A stretch of DNA of 64,000 nt from Flavivirga amylovorans (lineage in GTDB: Bacteria; Bacteroidota; Bacteroidia; Flavobacteriales; Flavobacteriaceae): positions 402,926-466,925 of the forward strand of contig NZ_JAUOEM010000002.1 in the NCBI RefSeq assembly GCF_030540875.1, read 5' to 3'. Below the pieces are notes generated by a model. That model was not told where the DNA came from. It did not search any database and saw only the letters and a list, made by a program, of their open reading frames with translations. This document shows positions 34,174 through 42,100 of the stretch, piece after piece (position 1 is the stretch's first letter; each line of letters begins with the position of its first letter). A program made the position numbers and the translations under genes.

Positions 34174-34674
34174 ATGAAAACACAAGAATTATTCAACGTA
34201 TTAAATCAAAATCAAGATAAGTCATTATTATTTGAATATGCCCCCAATTTATTAGTGGGCGCTAATTATCATATAACAGAAGTAAAACATTTGGTGGTTG
34301 ATTCTGTTGATTGTGGTGCTCAAGTTGATAGCTGGAAAGAAACTATTGTTCAACTTTGGGAAAGCCCAAACGAATTAGGAAAAACAGAATACATGTCTGT
34401 TTATAAAGCCTTAGCTATTTTAAAGAAAGTTGGAAAAATGAAACCTTATGAATTAGATGCTGAAGTTAAGTTTGAATATAGTAATGCAACATTTCATACG
34501 GCACAACTATTTGTTAACGATTTCGAAATAAAAGGGTCGCAATTAATAGTTAAATTAGCCATCGAAAAAACGGACTGTAAAGCAAAAGAACTTTGTGGTG
34601 TGCCTGAAGAATCTATAAAAACAGTGTCTAAAGAGGTTGAACCTTGTTGTTCTCCAGATGGAAACTGTTGTTAA
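34174..34674 (+). CDS. DUF6428-like protein of the ars operon
   Basis: A 166-residue protein of a Bacteroidota family that I recall next to arsR and arsC genes (DUF6428). Recognisable are LLVGANYHITEVKHLVVDSV, followed by DCGAQVDSWKETIVQLWESP. The C-terminus is Cys-rich (EPCCSPDGNCC, plus Cys in TDCKAKELCG), which could bind arsenite or another soft metal. It begins 10 bp after arsR and overlaps the following acetyltransferase start by 17 bp. Role unknown; metal binding is inference. Confidence 0.6.
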   Translation: MKTQELFNVLNQNQDKSLLFEYAPNLLVGANYHITEVKHLVVDSVDCGAQVDSWKETIVQLWESPNELGKTEYMSVYKALAILKKVGKMKPYELDAEVKFEYSNATFHTAQLFVNDFEIKGSQLIVKLAIEKTDCKAKELCGVPEESIKTVSKEVEPCCSPDGNCC

Positions 34675-35149
34675 GAGATTAACTAGGAGTGATTGGAGTT
34701 CCGTTTCAAAAATATATAAAGAAGGTATCGCTACTGGAATAGCCACTTTTGAAACGGAAGTTCCTAACTGGAAACAATGGGATGCTAAGTATATTTCAGC
34801 TTGTAGATTTGTAGCTTTAGTAAAAACTAAGGTCGTAGGCTTTGCGGTATTATCAGCAGTTTCAAAGCGAGATGTTTATAAAGGAGTTGCGGAAGTAAGT
34901 GTATATGTTTCAAATGAGTTTAAAGGAAATCATATAGGAGAAACATTGTTGAAGAGATTAGTTAAAGAAAGTGAAATTAACGAGTTTTGGACTTTGCAAG
35001 CAAGTATTTTTTCAGAAAATATAGCCAGTATTAATTTGCATTTAAAATGTGGCTTTAGACTAGTTGGTATTCGTGAAAACATCGGACAATTACATGGAAA
35101 ATGGTATGACAATCATTTTCTTGAAAGAAGAAGTCGTAAAATAAATTAA
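34658..35149 (+). CDS. arsN: GNAT acetyltransferase, ArsN1/PAT-like
   Basis: About 163 residues from the ATG at 34658, within the end of the DUF6428-like gene. It resembles phosphinothricin acetyltransferases and ArsN1: IYKEGIATGIATFETEVPNW near the N-terminus, then AEVSVYVSNEFKGNHIGETL with the acetyl-CoA loop, and SINLHLKCGFRLVG with a late GQLHGKWYDNHFLE. ArsN1 enzymes acetylate the antibiotic arsinothricin and occur in ars operons, so that activity is a reasonable proposal given the location. A general amine substrate remains possible. Confidence 0.65.
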   Translation: METVVKRLTRSDWSSVSKIYKEGIATGIATFETEVPNWKQWDAKYISACRFVALVKTKVVGFAVLSAVSKRDVYKGVAEVSVYVSNEFKGNHIGETLLKRLVKESEINEFWTLQASIFSENIASINLHLKCGFRLVGIRENIGQLHGKWYDNHFLERRSRKIN

Positions 35150-35164
35150 ATAATTATGTTATTG

Positions 35165-35226
35165 CTGCGAAGGCAGGAATTCATTATAAAAATTAGTTTC
35201 AATTAATAAGGTTCCTGCCTTTGCAG
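35165..35226. repeat. dispersed inverted repeat between arsN and arsC
   Basis: Arms CTGCGAAGGCAGGAA (35165-35179) and TTCCTGCCTTTGCAG (35212-35226) are complementary with one mismatch and enclose 32 bp. The right arm continues as GAATGACA up to the arsC start. Related short copies lie at 24896 and 24530. Confidence 0.65.
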
Positions 35227-35241
35227 GAATGACAAATAAAT

Positions 35242-35667
35242 ATGAAAAACATTTTAGTATTATGCACGGGGAATTCATGTAGAAGCCAAATGGCACATGG
35301 ATATTTAAACCATTTTTTAGATAACAGAACAGTAAACGTTTACAGCGCAGGGATAGAAACACATGGTTTAAACCCAGGAGCCTTAGCTATTATGAAAGAA
35401 GATGGGTTAAATATCGATCATCATACGTCTAATCATGTAGATGAATATGCTGATGTGGATTTTGATTATATTATCACAGTGTGTGATCATGCAAATGAAA
35501 ACTGTCCTTACATTCCAAGTAAAAATGCATTGCGTTTACACCATAATTTTTTCGATCCATCAAAAGTGGTGGGTACAGATGTCGAAAAACATGCTGCCTT
35601 TTTAAAAGCTCGTGAAGAAATAAAAACGTATTTTAAAGAGTTTGTAGAGCGATATAGTTTAGTTTAA
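35242..35667 (+). CDS. arsC: thioredoxin-dependent arsenate reductase
   Basis: A 141-residue low-molecular-weight phosphatase-like ArsC. The P-loop is CTGNSCRS with nucleophile Cys8, and the redox pair is Cys81 and Cys88 in CDHANENCP, matching the three-Cys relay of the Bacillus/Staphylococcus type. The catalytic Asp lies in NFFDPS. It reduces arsenate to arsenite with thioredoxin. The reduced arsenite is normally exported by ArsB or Acr3, but neither is seen here. Its 3' end overlaps the convergent acyltransferase gene by 4 bp. Confidence 0.93.
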   Translation: MKNILVLCTGNSCRSQMAHGYLNHFLDNRTVNVYSAGIETHGLNPGALAIMKEDGLNIDHHTSNHVDEYADVDFDYIITVCDHANENCPYIPSKNALRLHHNFFDPSKVVGTDVEKHAAFLKAREEIKTYFKEFVERYSLV

Positions 35668-37493
35668 ACGTCTCCATTATTTTCTAATTTACTTTCTAAT
35701 TCAGCCTGGAACTCTTCCATAACTGGACGTACTGTGCTTTCTGGTAAGTCAGCAATTTTAATGTACATCAAACCATCAACAGCATTGTTGAATAATGGAT
35801 CTACATTAAAAGCAACTAGTCGTGCGTTTTGTTTTATATACTTTTTAAGTAGTACAGGTAAGCGTAAAGCACCAGGCTCAACTTCGTCTATAATTTTGTC
35901 GAATTTATTTAAATCGGCTTCAGTAGCGTCAAAAACAAAGTCTTTATCGGCATCTTTAAGGATGACTTTAAACTCTTTTTTAGGATGTACATATTGTGCA
36001 ATGTATGGATCGTAGTAATGTGATTTCATAAACTCGATCATTAATGATTTAGAGAAATTAGAAAACTGATTACTAATACTAACTCCGCCAATTAAAAACT
36101 TGTGCTCAGGAAAACGTAATGTTGTGTGCACAATACCTTTCCAAAGTAAAAATAAAGGCATAGGTTTTTGTTGATATTCCTTAATGATGAAGGCACGCCC
36201 CATTTCGATAGACTGGCTCATCATTTTGTGTAACTCAGGCTCAAACCTAAAGAGGTCTTGCAAATAAAACCCATCAATACCAAAGCGTTCAAAAATTTTA
36301 GACCCGAGCCCCATTCGGTAAGCACCAGCTATTAATTTCTTTTCACTATCCCATAAAAACATATGGTGGTAATAAGTGTCAAAAGTATCTAAATCAATCG
36401 CTTCATTGGTTCCTTCCCCAACCTCTCTAAAAGTAATTTCACGTAAACGTCCAATTTCGCGCAAAATATTAGGAATGCTTTTTGGCTCTGCTAAAAACAC
36501 TCCGTAGTTTTTACTTTGTAATAGGCGGGAATTGTTTTCAATTAACAGTTTAACCTCTTGCGTCATCAATTCATTGTCAACAGGTGTAACAATATTTTTA
36601 GGCGTTTTAGGGGTTTTTAAGGTTGATGAAATATTGTCTAAAATCTTTGACTTTTCCTCAAAGGCATTTGATAGCATATAGGTTTTTCGTCTTAAAAAAC
36701 CAGAAAAATCATCAAGAGATACGTATTCTTTTTGATCGTCAACAGAGATAGGTTTTCCTATTCTAACCTTAATAACGCGTCGTTTTTGAGTTAATAACTC
36801 AGAAGGTAATTTAGCAGTTCTAAAAGTATCACTAATTTTAGAAAGCTTGTAAAACAATTTGCTGTTTTTAGCATGAAAATAGATGGGAACAACAGGAACT
36901 TCTGCTTTTTTAATAAGCTTCATAGCAGCTTCTTCCCAAGGTTTATCTACTACCAATTTACCATCTCGATATGTTGATACTTCTCCTGCAGGGAAAATAC
37001 CTAGTGGATGTCCATCTCTTAAGTGTAAAATAGAATTTTTAAACCCAACGATACTAGATTTTACATCTTTCCTATCCTCAAAAGGATTAACGGGCATGAT
37101 ATAAGGTTTTAAAGGCTCTATTCTATGTAGTAAAAAATTAGCTATTATTTTAAAATCTTTTCGCTGCTCAAGCATCAGCTTTAAAAGTAAAATACCATCA
37201 ATACCGCCAAGTGGGTGGTTAGAAATAGTAATATAAGGGCCATCTTTTGGTAAGCGCTTTAAATCTTCTTCAGGGATTTCGAATTTAATTTGAAAGTCAT
37301 CCAAAATACCATCTAAAAAATCCAGATCATTAAGGTGTTTGTTGCGATTGTATATTTTATTAAGAGTAGATATTTTAAGAACTTTCATTAATGCCCAACC
37401 AATAAAAGTACCTATAAACCCATATTTGTCTAATTGGATAGCTTTAGCGACTTCTTTGGCAGTTACCAGTCCCGTATTTTGTTGTTTGGTCAT
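35664..37493 (-). CDS. olsF: bifunctional acyltransferase, OlsF-like (aminolipid synthesis)
   Basis: A 609-residue fusion. Residues about 60-280 are a PlsC-type acyltransferase with SNHPLGGIDGILLL (acyltransferase His93 and Asp99) and GIFPAGEVSTYRDG. Residues about 320-500 are an OlsB/GNAT-type N-acyltransferase with EITFREVGEGTNEAIDLDTF and later FYLQDLFRFEP. This order is that of OlsF, reported in Flavobacterium and Serratia to make ornithine lipids in both steps. Glycine or other aminolipids are alternatives in this phylum. It is the last gene of a minus-strand set behind aspartate kinase, 22 bp downstream. Confidence 0.75.
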   Translation of the reverse strand: MTKQQNTGLVTAKEVAKAIQLDKYGFIGTFIGWALMKVLKISTLNKIYNRNKHLNDLDFLDGILDDFQIKFEIPEEDLKRLPKDGPYITISNHPLGGIDGILLLKLMLEQRKDFKIIANFLLHRIEPLKPYIMPVNPFEDRKDVKSSIVGFKNSILHLRDGHPLGIFPAGEVSTYRDGKLVVDKPWEEAAMKLIKKAEVPVVPIYFHAKNSKLFYKLSKISDTFRTAKLPSELLTQKRRVIKVRIGKPISVDDQKEYVSLDDFSGFLRRKTYMLSNAFEEKSKILDNISSTLKTPKTPKNIVTPVDNELMTQEVKLLIENNSRLLQSKNYGVFLAEPKSIPNILREIGRLREITFREVGEGTNEAIDLDTFDTYYHHMFLWDSEKKLIAGAYRMGLGSKIFERFGIDGFYLQDLFRFEPELHKMMSQSIEMGRAFIIKEYQQKPMPLFLLWKGIVHTTLRFPEHKFLIGGVSISNQFSNFSKSLMIEFMKSHYYDPYIAQYVHPKKEFKVILKDADKDFVFDATEADLNKFDKIIDEVEPGALRLPVLLKKYIKQNARLVAFNVDPLFNNAVDGLMYIKIADLPESTVRPVMEEFQAELESKLENNGDV

Positions 37494-37515
37494 GAGCGTA
37501 AATGTACTAAATAGT

Positions 37516-38766
37516 TTATTTAGTTACTATCTGAACGGTTTCTTGAGTTAATTGTTTTAATAGCACGGTTTTATCTTCTTCAATCTGATTAATGGCATTT
37601 TCATTGTAATGACGAATCGTATAAAGCGATACATTTTCGTGGCAAGTTACTTTAAATTTTGCTCTTAAATGGTGTAATAATTTGTCAAGATTGTTAAAAA
37701 GATTATCCACGCAAACAGAAAAGCTAATAGCTGAATTTTGAATCATATCCACTTTCATTTTATATTGATGTAATAAATTGAAAATGTGACTAATATTTTC
37801 TTCAACTATATATGAAAAATCTAAAGATGATAATGAAATTAAAGTTTGGTTTTTCTTTACTATGAAACAAGGAATCATTGGGTCTAAAGTAACGTTTTTT
37901 CCAATTTTTGTTCCTGGCTCGTTAGGGTTTAAAAACGATTTCACATACAATGAAATTTCTTTACCTTGTAGAGGTTGTAATGTTTTTGGATGAATTACAG
38001 AAGCTCCGTAGAAAGCCAATTCTATAGCTTCTCGGTATGATATTTTATTAAGCAATTGGGCATTTTCAAAATAGCGAGGATCTGCATTTAAAACCCCAGG
38101 AACATCTTTCCAAATAGTAACGCTTTCAGCATTTAAGCAATAGCCATAAATGGCCGCTGTATAATCACTACCTTCTCTACCAAGAGTTGTTGTAAAATTA
38201 TTAGAATCGCTGCCCAAAAAACCTTGAGTGATATTTAAAATAGTTTTGTTGAATCCTGAGTTTATTAAGCGTAGCGTTTCTTCCCAATTTATGTTAGCAC
38301 GTCTATAGTAACTGTCTGTTTTAATTTGAGTTCTAACATCAATCCAATTATTCTTTATGTTGATGGTATTTAAATAGTCGCTTATTATTGTTGTAGAAAC
38401 TAATTCTCCAAAACCTATCACTTGATCATAAACAAAATTATAATCTGGGGACTTATTAGTTGATAAAAAATTATTGAGCTCATCAAAAAGGGTTGATACT
38501 TTTTTAAAAACAGCATGGTTTTCATTCTCAAATAAATCTAATAAAATGTCATTGTGATATTTTTTCACCTCTTGAAGTGAGCTTTGTAGTCGTGTTTTAT
38601 TTTCAAAATAGTTTTTAATAACAAGTTCCAAAGCATTGGTTGTTTTCCCCATAGCAGAGACAACAATAAGTGTGTTTGTATAACCCACTTTTTGTAAGAC
38701 CGAAGCTATATTTTTTACACCTGTAGCATCTTTTACCGATGCGCCACCAAATTTAAATACTTGCAT
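37516..38766 (-). CDS. aspartate kinase
   Basis: About 416 residues from the ATG at 38766, the start of the conserved MQVFKFGGASVKD; upstream in-frame codons lie in the preceding gene's 3' end. Kinase motifs are LIVVSAMGKTTNAL, LGREGSDYTAAIYG and WKDVPGVLNADPRYF. ACT-like regulatory regions occupy about residues 300-410. It makes aspartyl phosphate, the first step to lysine, threonine, methionine and diaminopimelate. It is a single-function enzyme here, not fused to homoserine dehydrogenase. Feedback control by Lys or Thr cannot be read off. Confidence 0.92.
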   Translation of the reverse strand: MQVFKFGGASVKDATGVKNIASVLQKVGYTNTLIVVSAMGKTTNALELVIKNYFENKTRLQSSLQEVKKYHNDILLDLFENENHAVFKKVSTLFDELNNFLSTNKSPDYNFVYDQVIGFGELVSTTIISDYLNTINIKNNWIDVRTQIKTDSYYRRANINWEETLRLINSGFNKTILNITQGFLGSDSNNFTTTLGREGSDYTAAIYGYCLNAESVTIWKDVPGVLNADPRYFENAQLLNKISYREAIELAFYGASVIHPKTLQPLQGKEISLYVKSFLNPNEPGTKIGKNVTLDPMIPCFIVKKNQTLISLSSLDFSYIVEENISHIFNLLHQYKMKVDMIQNSAISFSVCVDNLFNNLDKLLHHLRAKFKVTCHENVSLYTIRHYNENAINQIEEDKTVLLKQLTQETVQIVTK

Positions 38767-38767
38767 T

Positions 38768-39247
38768 TTATAATTTTGATATATAATCTTTAATGCCCTG
38801 TTCATTTAAGTGAACTACATCCCAATCGCGTTTTACCTGTGCTCCCTTTTTTTCATAAAAAACGATAGCTGGCTCGTTCCAGTCGAGTACTTCCCAATTA
38901 ATGCGTTTTACACCTAAACGATGTCCGTATTTAATAACTTCATCTAAAAGTGCAGTTCCTAAGCCAGCCCCTCTCATAGATTCACTTACTATTAAATCTT
39001 CTAAATGCAATGCATGTCCTTTCCATGTAGAATAGCGGTTGTAAACCAAAGCAATCCCTTCAATTTTATTATTAACTTCGGCTACAAAACATTGAAATGC
39101 AGGCGGATCTCCAAATCCATCTGCTTGCAAATCTTCAACAGTAACTTCAACAGCATCGATTTCTTTTTCAAAACTGGCCAATTCTTTTATTAAACGATGT
39201 ACTTGAGGCATATCATTTTTAGTGGCTTTTCGTATAGCGTAATTCAT
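38768..39247 (-). CDS. GNAT acetyltransferase, diamine acetyltransferase-like
   Basis: A 159-residue protein resembling the spermidine/diamine N-acetyltransferase group: IRKATKNDMPQVHRLIKELA at the start, HALHLEDLIVSESMRGAGLG with the acetyl-CoA loop RGAGLG, then EVLDWNEPAIVFYEKKGAQV. The amine acceptor is not known. It precedes aspartate kinase with the start and stop almost touching (2-bp gap), so the genes form one operon with the OlsF-like gene. Confidence 0.88.
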   Translation of the reverse strand: MNYAIRKATKNDMPQVHRLIKELASFEKEIDAVEVTVEDLQADGFGDPPAFQCFVAEVNNKIEGIALVYNRYSTWKGHALHLEDLIVSESMRGAGLGTALLDEVIKYGHRLGVKRINWEVLDWNEPAIVFYEKKGAQVKRDWDVVHLNEQGIKDYISKL

Positions 39248-39318
39248 AGGATGATTATAATTATTTCAAATATAGTTCAAAGTTCATTATTTAGAGCCAT
39301 TAATCTTTATCGAAAACG

Positions 39319-39349
39319 TTGTAGTTCATTAAAAAATAATTGATATTTG
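39319..39349 (+). promoter_or_regulatory. fbp promoter (TTG-N20-GATATTTG)
   Basis: TTG at 39319-39321 and GATATTTG at 39342-39349 are separated by 20 bp, close to the Bacteroidetes -33/-7 pattern (first base of TAnnTTTG differs). The -7 box ends 22 bp before the fbp ATG, in the divergent spacer with the acetyltransferase gene. Confidence 0.45.
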
Positions 39350-39371
39350 CACAAACTAAACCGATACCTTT

Positions 39372-40379
39372 ATGTCTCATAAAAAACAAACTCTAGGAGA
39401 ATTTATTATTGAAAACCAATCATCTTTTAAATACTCTTCAGGTGAATTATCTAGTCTTATCAATTCCATTAGGTTAGCAGCAAAGGTGGTAAATCATGAG
39501 GTTAATAAAGCAGGTTTAGTAGATATTATTGGGGCAGCAGGAGATATGAATATCCAAGGAGAAGATCAACAGAAGTTGGATGTTTATGCAAATGAAAAAT
39601 TTATACAAACACTAACAAATAGAAATATTGTTTGTGGTATAGCTAGTGAGGAAGAAGATGATTTTATTTCTATTAATAGTCAAGATGAAAATCACCAAAA
39701 TAAGTACATCGTTTTAATAGATCCTTTAGATGGTTCTTCAAATATTGATGTGAATGTATCTGTAGGAACTATTTTTTCAATTTACAGACGTGTAACTCCT
39801 GTTGGGACTCCTGTAACTTTGGAAGATTTTTTACAAAAAGGGAGTGAGCAAGTAGCAGCTGGTTATGTTGTGTATGGGACATCTACCATGCTTGTTTATA
39901 CAACTGGTGATGGTGTTAATGGGTTTACGCTAAACCCGGCAATAGGGTCCTTTTATTTGTCACACCCAGATATGCAATTCCCAGAAAATGGAAGTATTTA
40001 TTCTGTTAATGAGGGTAACTATATTCATTTCCCACAAGGCATAAAGAATTATATAAAATATTGTCAACAGGAAGAAAATGATAGGCCTTATACATCAAGA
40101 TATATTGGATCATTGGTTTCTGATTTTCATAGAAATATGATTAAAGGAGGCGTTTATTTATATCCACAAAGCTCAAAAAACCCTGATGGGAAATTACGAT
40201 TACTATACGAGTGTAATCCTATGGCATTTTTAGCTGAACAAGCTAATGGAAAGGCAAGTGATGGTTTTGTTCGGACTATGGATGTTGAACCTACGGAACT
40301 ACATCAACGTGTGCCTTTTATTTGCGGTAGTAAAAACATGGTTGAAAAGGCGGAAGAATTTATGCGAAAAGGGCAATAA
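39372..40379 (+). CDS. fbp: class I fructose-1,6-bisphosphatase
   Basis: A 335-residue gluconeogenic enzyme hydrolysing fructose 1,6-bisphosphate. Metal and phosphate motifs are [10 protein letters not shown] (Glu ligands), [20 protein letters not shown] and, later, [20 protein letters not shown], with [17 protein letters not shown] near the active site. The length is usual for the class. It is monocistronic, with its own promoter and a strong terminator directly after the stop. Confidence 0.97.
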   Translation: MSHKKQTLGEFIIENQSSFKYSSGELSSLINSIRLAAKVVNHEVNKAGLVDIIGAAGDMNIQGEDQQKLDVYANEKFIQTLTNRNIVCGIASEEEDDFISINSQDENHQNKYIVLIDPLDGSSNIDVNVSVGTIFSIYRRVTPVGTPVTLEDFLQKGSEQVAAGYVVYGTSTMLVYTTGDGVNGFTLNPAIGSFYLSHPDMQFPENGSIYSVNEGNYIHFPQGIKNYIKYCQQEENDRPYTSRYIGSLVSDFHRNMIKGGVYLYPQSSKNPDGKLRLLYECNPMAFLAEQANGKASDGFVRTMDVEPTELHQRVPFICGSKNMVEKAEEFMRKGQ

Positions 40380-40408
40380 AAAATGCGAACTGAAAAGTTC
40401 GCATTTTA
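40380..40408 (+). terminator. Rho-independent terminator after fbp
   Basis: The stem AAATGCGAACT / AGTTCGCATTT with a 4-base loop is followed by TATAAG and begins at the fbp stop codon. The T-run is short but the stem is perfect. Confidence 0.8.
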
Positions 40409-40570
40409 TAAGTATACCAATTATTAGTGGAAAATAATTAGGAATAGAAACTAAAAAGGATACGCCATACCCAGCTTCAACAAATTTTAATTAAAAAAGG
40501 GCGTTGGGTTTTATTGTGTTGTTAGTCAGTATTTTAATTGTAAAAAGACCTCGCGTCTAGGTGTTATATA

Positions 40571-40603
40571 AAAAAATCCTTCTACAAGTGTAAAAGGATT
40601 TTA
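40571..40603 (-). terminator. Rho-independent terminator after gltD
   Basis: AAAATCCTT and AAGGATTTT flank an inner TACA/TGTA pair. On the minus strand the hairpin is followed by seven T. It lies 30 bp beyond the gltD stop. The rest of the 253-bp spacer shows no gene. Confidence 0.8.
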
Positions 40604-40632
40604 AACTAATATATTTAAAATTGCTTTGCTGC

Positions 40633-42096
40633 TTACATCGCAACCAAATCTCCAGTTATATCTTTTGATGGTAAATTCGACTTACCCATTAAGTATAAGT
40701 CTACTTGACGTGCAGCCTCTCTACCTTCAGAAATAGCCCAAACAATTAACGATTGTCCGCGACGCATATCTCCTGCTGTAAAAATATGAGGAATGTTTGT
40801 CTGATATTTTCCGTATTCAGCTTTATAATTAGATCGTGCATCTTTTTCGATACCTAACTTGTCTGCTAACGTGCTTTCAGGACCAGTAAATCCTAATGCT
40901 AATAATGCAAGATCACAAGGCCATGTTTTTTCTGTACCTTCGATTTCTATTAATTGCGGGCGTTCACCAGGAACCATCTTCCACTCAACATTAACTGTTT
41001 TTAGGGCTGTTAATTTACCGTTCTTGTCTTTTATGAATTCCTTTGTATTAATTAGCCAGTTTCTTTCAACACCTTCTTGATGAGAAGAAGACGTTTTAAG
41101 TTGTAACGGCCAAAAAGGCCAAGGTGTTGTTGGTGAACGATGTCCGGGAGGTTTTGGCATGATTTCAAAATTTACTACAGATTTTGCGCCATGACGATTC
41201 GATGTTCCTACACAATCTGAACCAGTATCACCACCACCAATAACAATAACATTTTTATCGGTTGCTAATATTTGGTCTTTAACCTCTTTGCCAAATAATA
41301 CTTTAGTCTGTTGGGTTAAGAAATCCATAGCTTGTACCACACCATCTGCATCAATGCCTGGAGTTGGTAAGCTTCGTCTTTCTGTTGCACCTCCACAAAG
41401 AACAACCGAGTCGAAAGCTTTTAATTCCGAAACATCGTAATTAACACCTACGTTTACATTTGTTTTAAAAGTGATACCTTCTGCTTCTAGAATAGCCAGT
41501 CTACGGTCTATAATTTCCTTTTCCATTTTGAAATTAGGAATACCGTAACGTAATAATCCTCCGACTTCATCATCTCTTTCAAAAACGGTTACTGTGTGGC
41601 CAGCTCTATTTAATTGTTGAGCAGCTGCTAAACCAGCAGGGCCTGAACCTACAACAGCTATGGTTTTTCCTGTACGTGTTTTTGGAGGTTGAGGTTTAAT
41701 CCAACCTTCTTTAAAAGCACGTTCTACGATGTTTTTTTCAATATTTTCGATAGATACTGGATCTTCAATAATACCTAACACACATGACTTTTCGCAAGGT
41801 GCTGGACATAAACGACCTGTAAACTCCGGAAAGTTATTTGTTGAGTGTAACAACCAAGAGGCTTTTTGCCATTCACCTTGGTGTACCATGTGATTAAAAT
41901 CTGGTATTAAGTTACCTAATGGGCAACCGCTATGACAAAACGGGATGCCGCAGTCCATACAACGTGATCCTTGTTTTGTTAATTCAGGTTCACTTAAAGG
42001 AACTGTAAATTCTTTATAATGTTTTACACGATCTTCTACAGATGTGTATGCTTCATCTTGTCTTTCAAATTCTTTAAATCCTGTTACTTTTCCCAT
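40633..42096 (-). CDS. gltD: glutamate synthase (NADPH) small subunit
   Basis: A 487-residue flavoprotein that passes electrons from NADPH to the large subunit. The N-terminus holds two iron-sulfur Cys clusters, CMDCGIPFCHSGCPLGNLIP and CPAPCEKSC. The FAD Rossmann motif is VVGSGPAGLAAAQQL, and the NADPH one is VIGGGDTGSDCVG. A final FAD motif is HIFTAGDMRRGQSLIVW. It lies 4 bp after gltB, so the two subunits are co-transcribed, and the gltD terminator ends the operon. Confidence 0.97.
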   Translation of the reverse strand: MGKVTGFKEFERQDEAYTSVEDRVKHYKEFTVPLSEPELTKQGSRCMDCGIPFCHSGCPLGNLIPDFNHMVHQGEWQKASWLLHSTNNFPEFTGRLCPAPCEKSCVLGIIEDPVSIENIEKNIVERAFKEGWIKPQPPKTRTGKTIAVVGSGPAGLAAAQQLNRAGHTVTVFERDDEVGGLLRYGIPNFKMEKEIIDRRLAILEAEGITFKTNVNVGVNYDVSELKAFDSVVLCGGATERRSLPTPGIDADGVVQAMDFLTQQTKVLFGKEVKDQILATDKNVIVIGGGDTGSDCVGTSNRHGAKSVVNFEIMPKPPGHRSPTTPWPFWPLQLKTSSSHQEGVERNWLINTKEFIKDKNGKLTALKTVNVEWKMVPGERPQLIEIEGTEKTWPCDLALLALGFTGPESTLADKLGIEKDARSNYKAEYGKYQTNIPHIFTAGDMRRGQSLIVWAISEGREAARQVDLYLMGKSNLPSKDITGDLVAM

Positions 42097-42100
42097 GACA

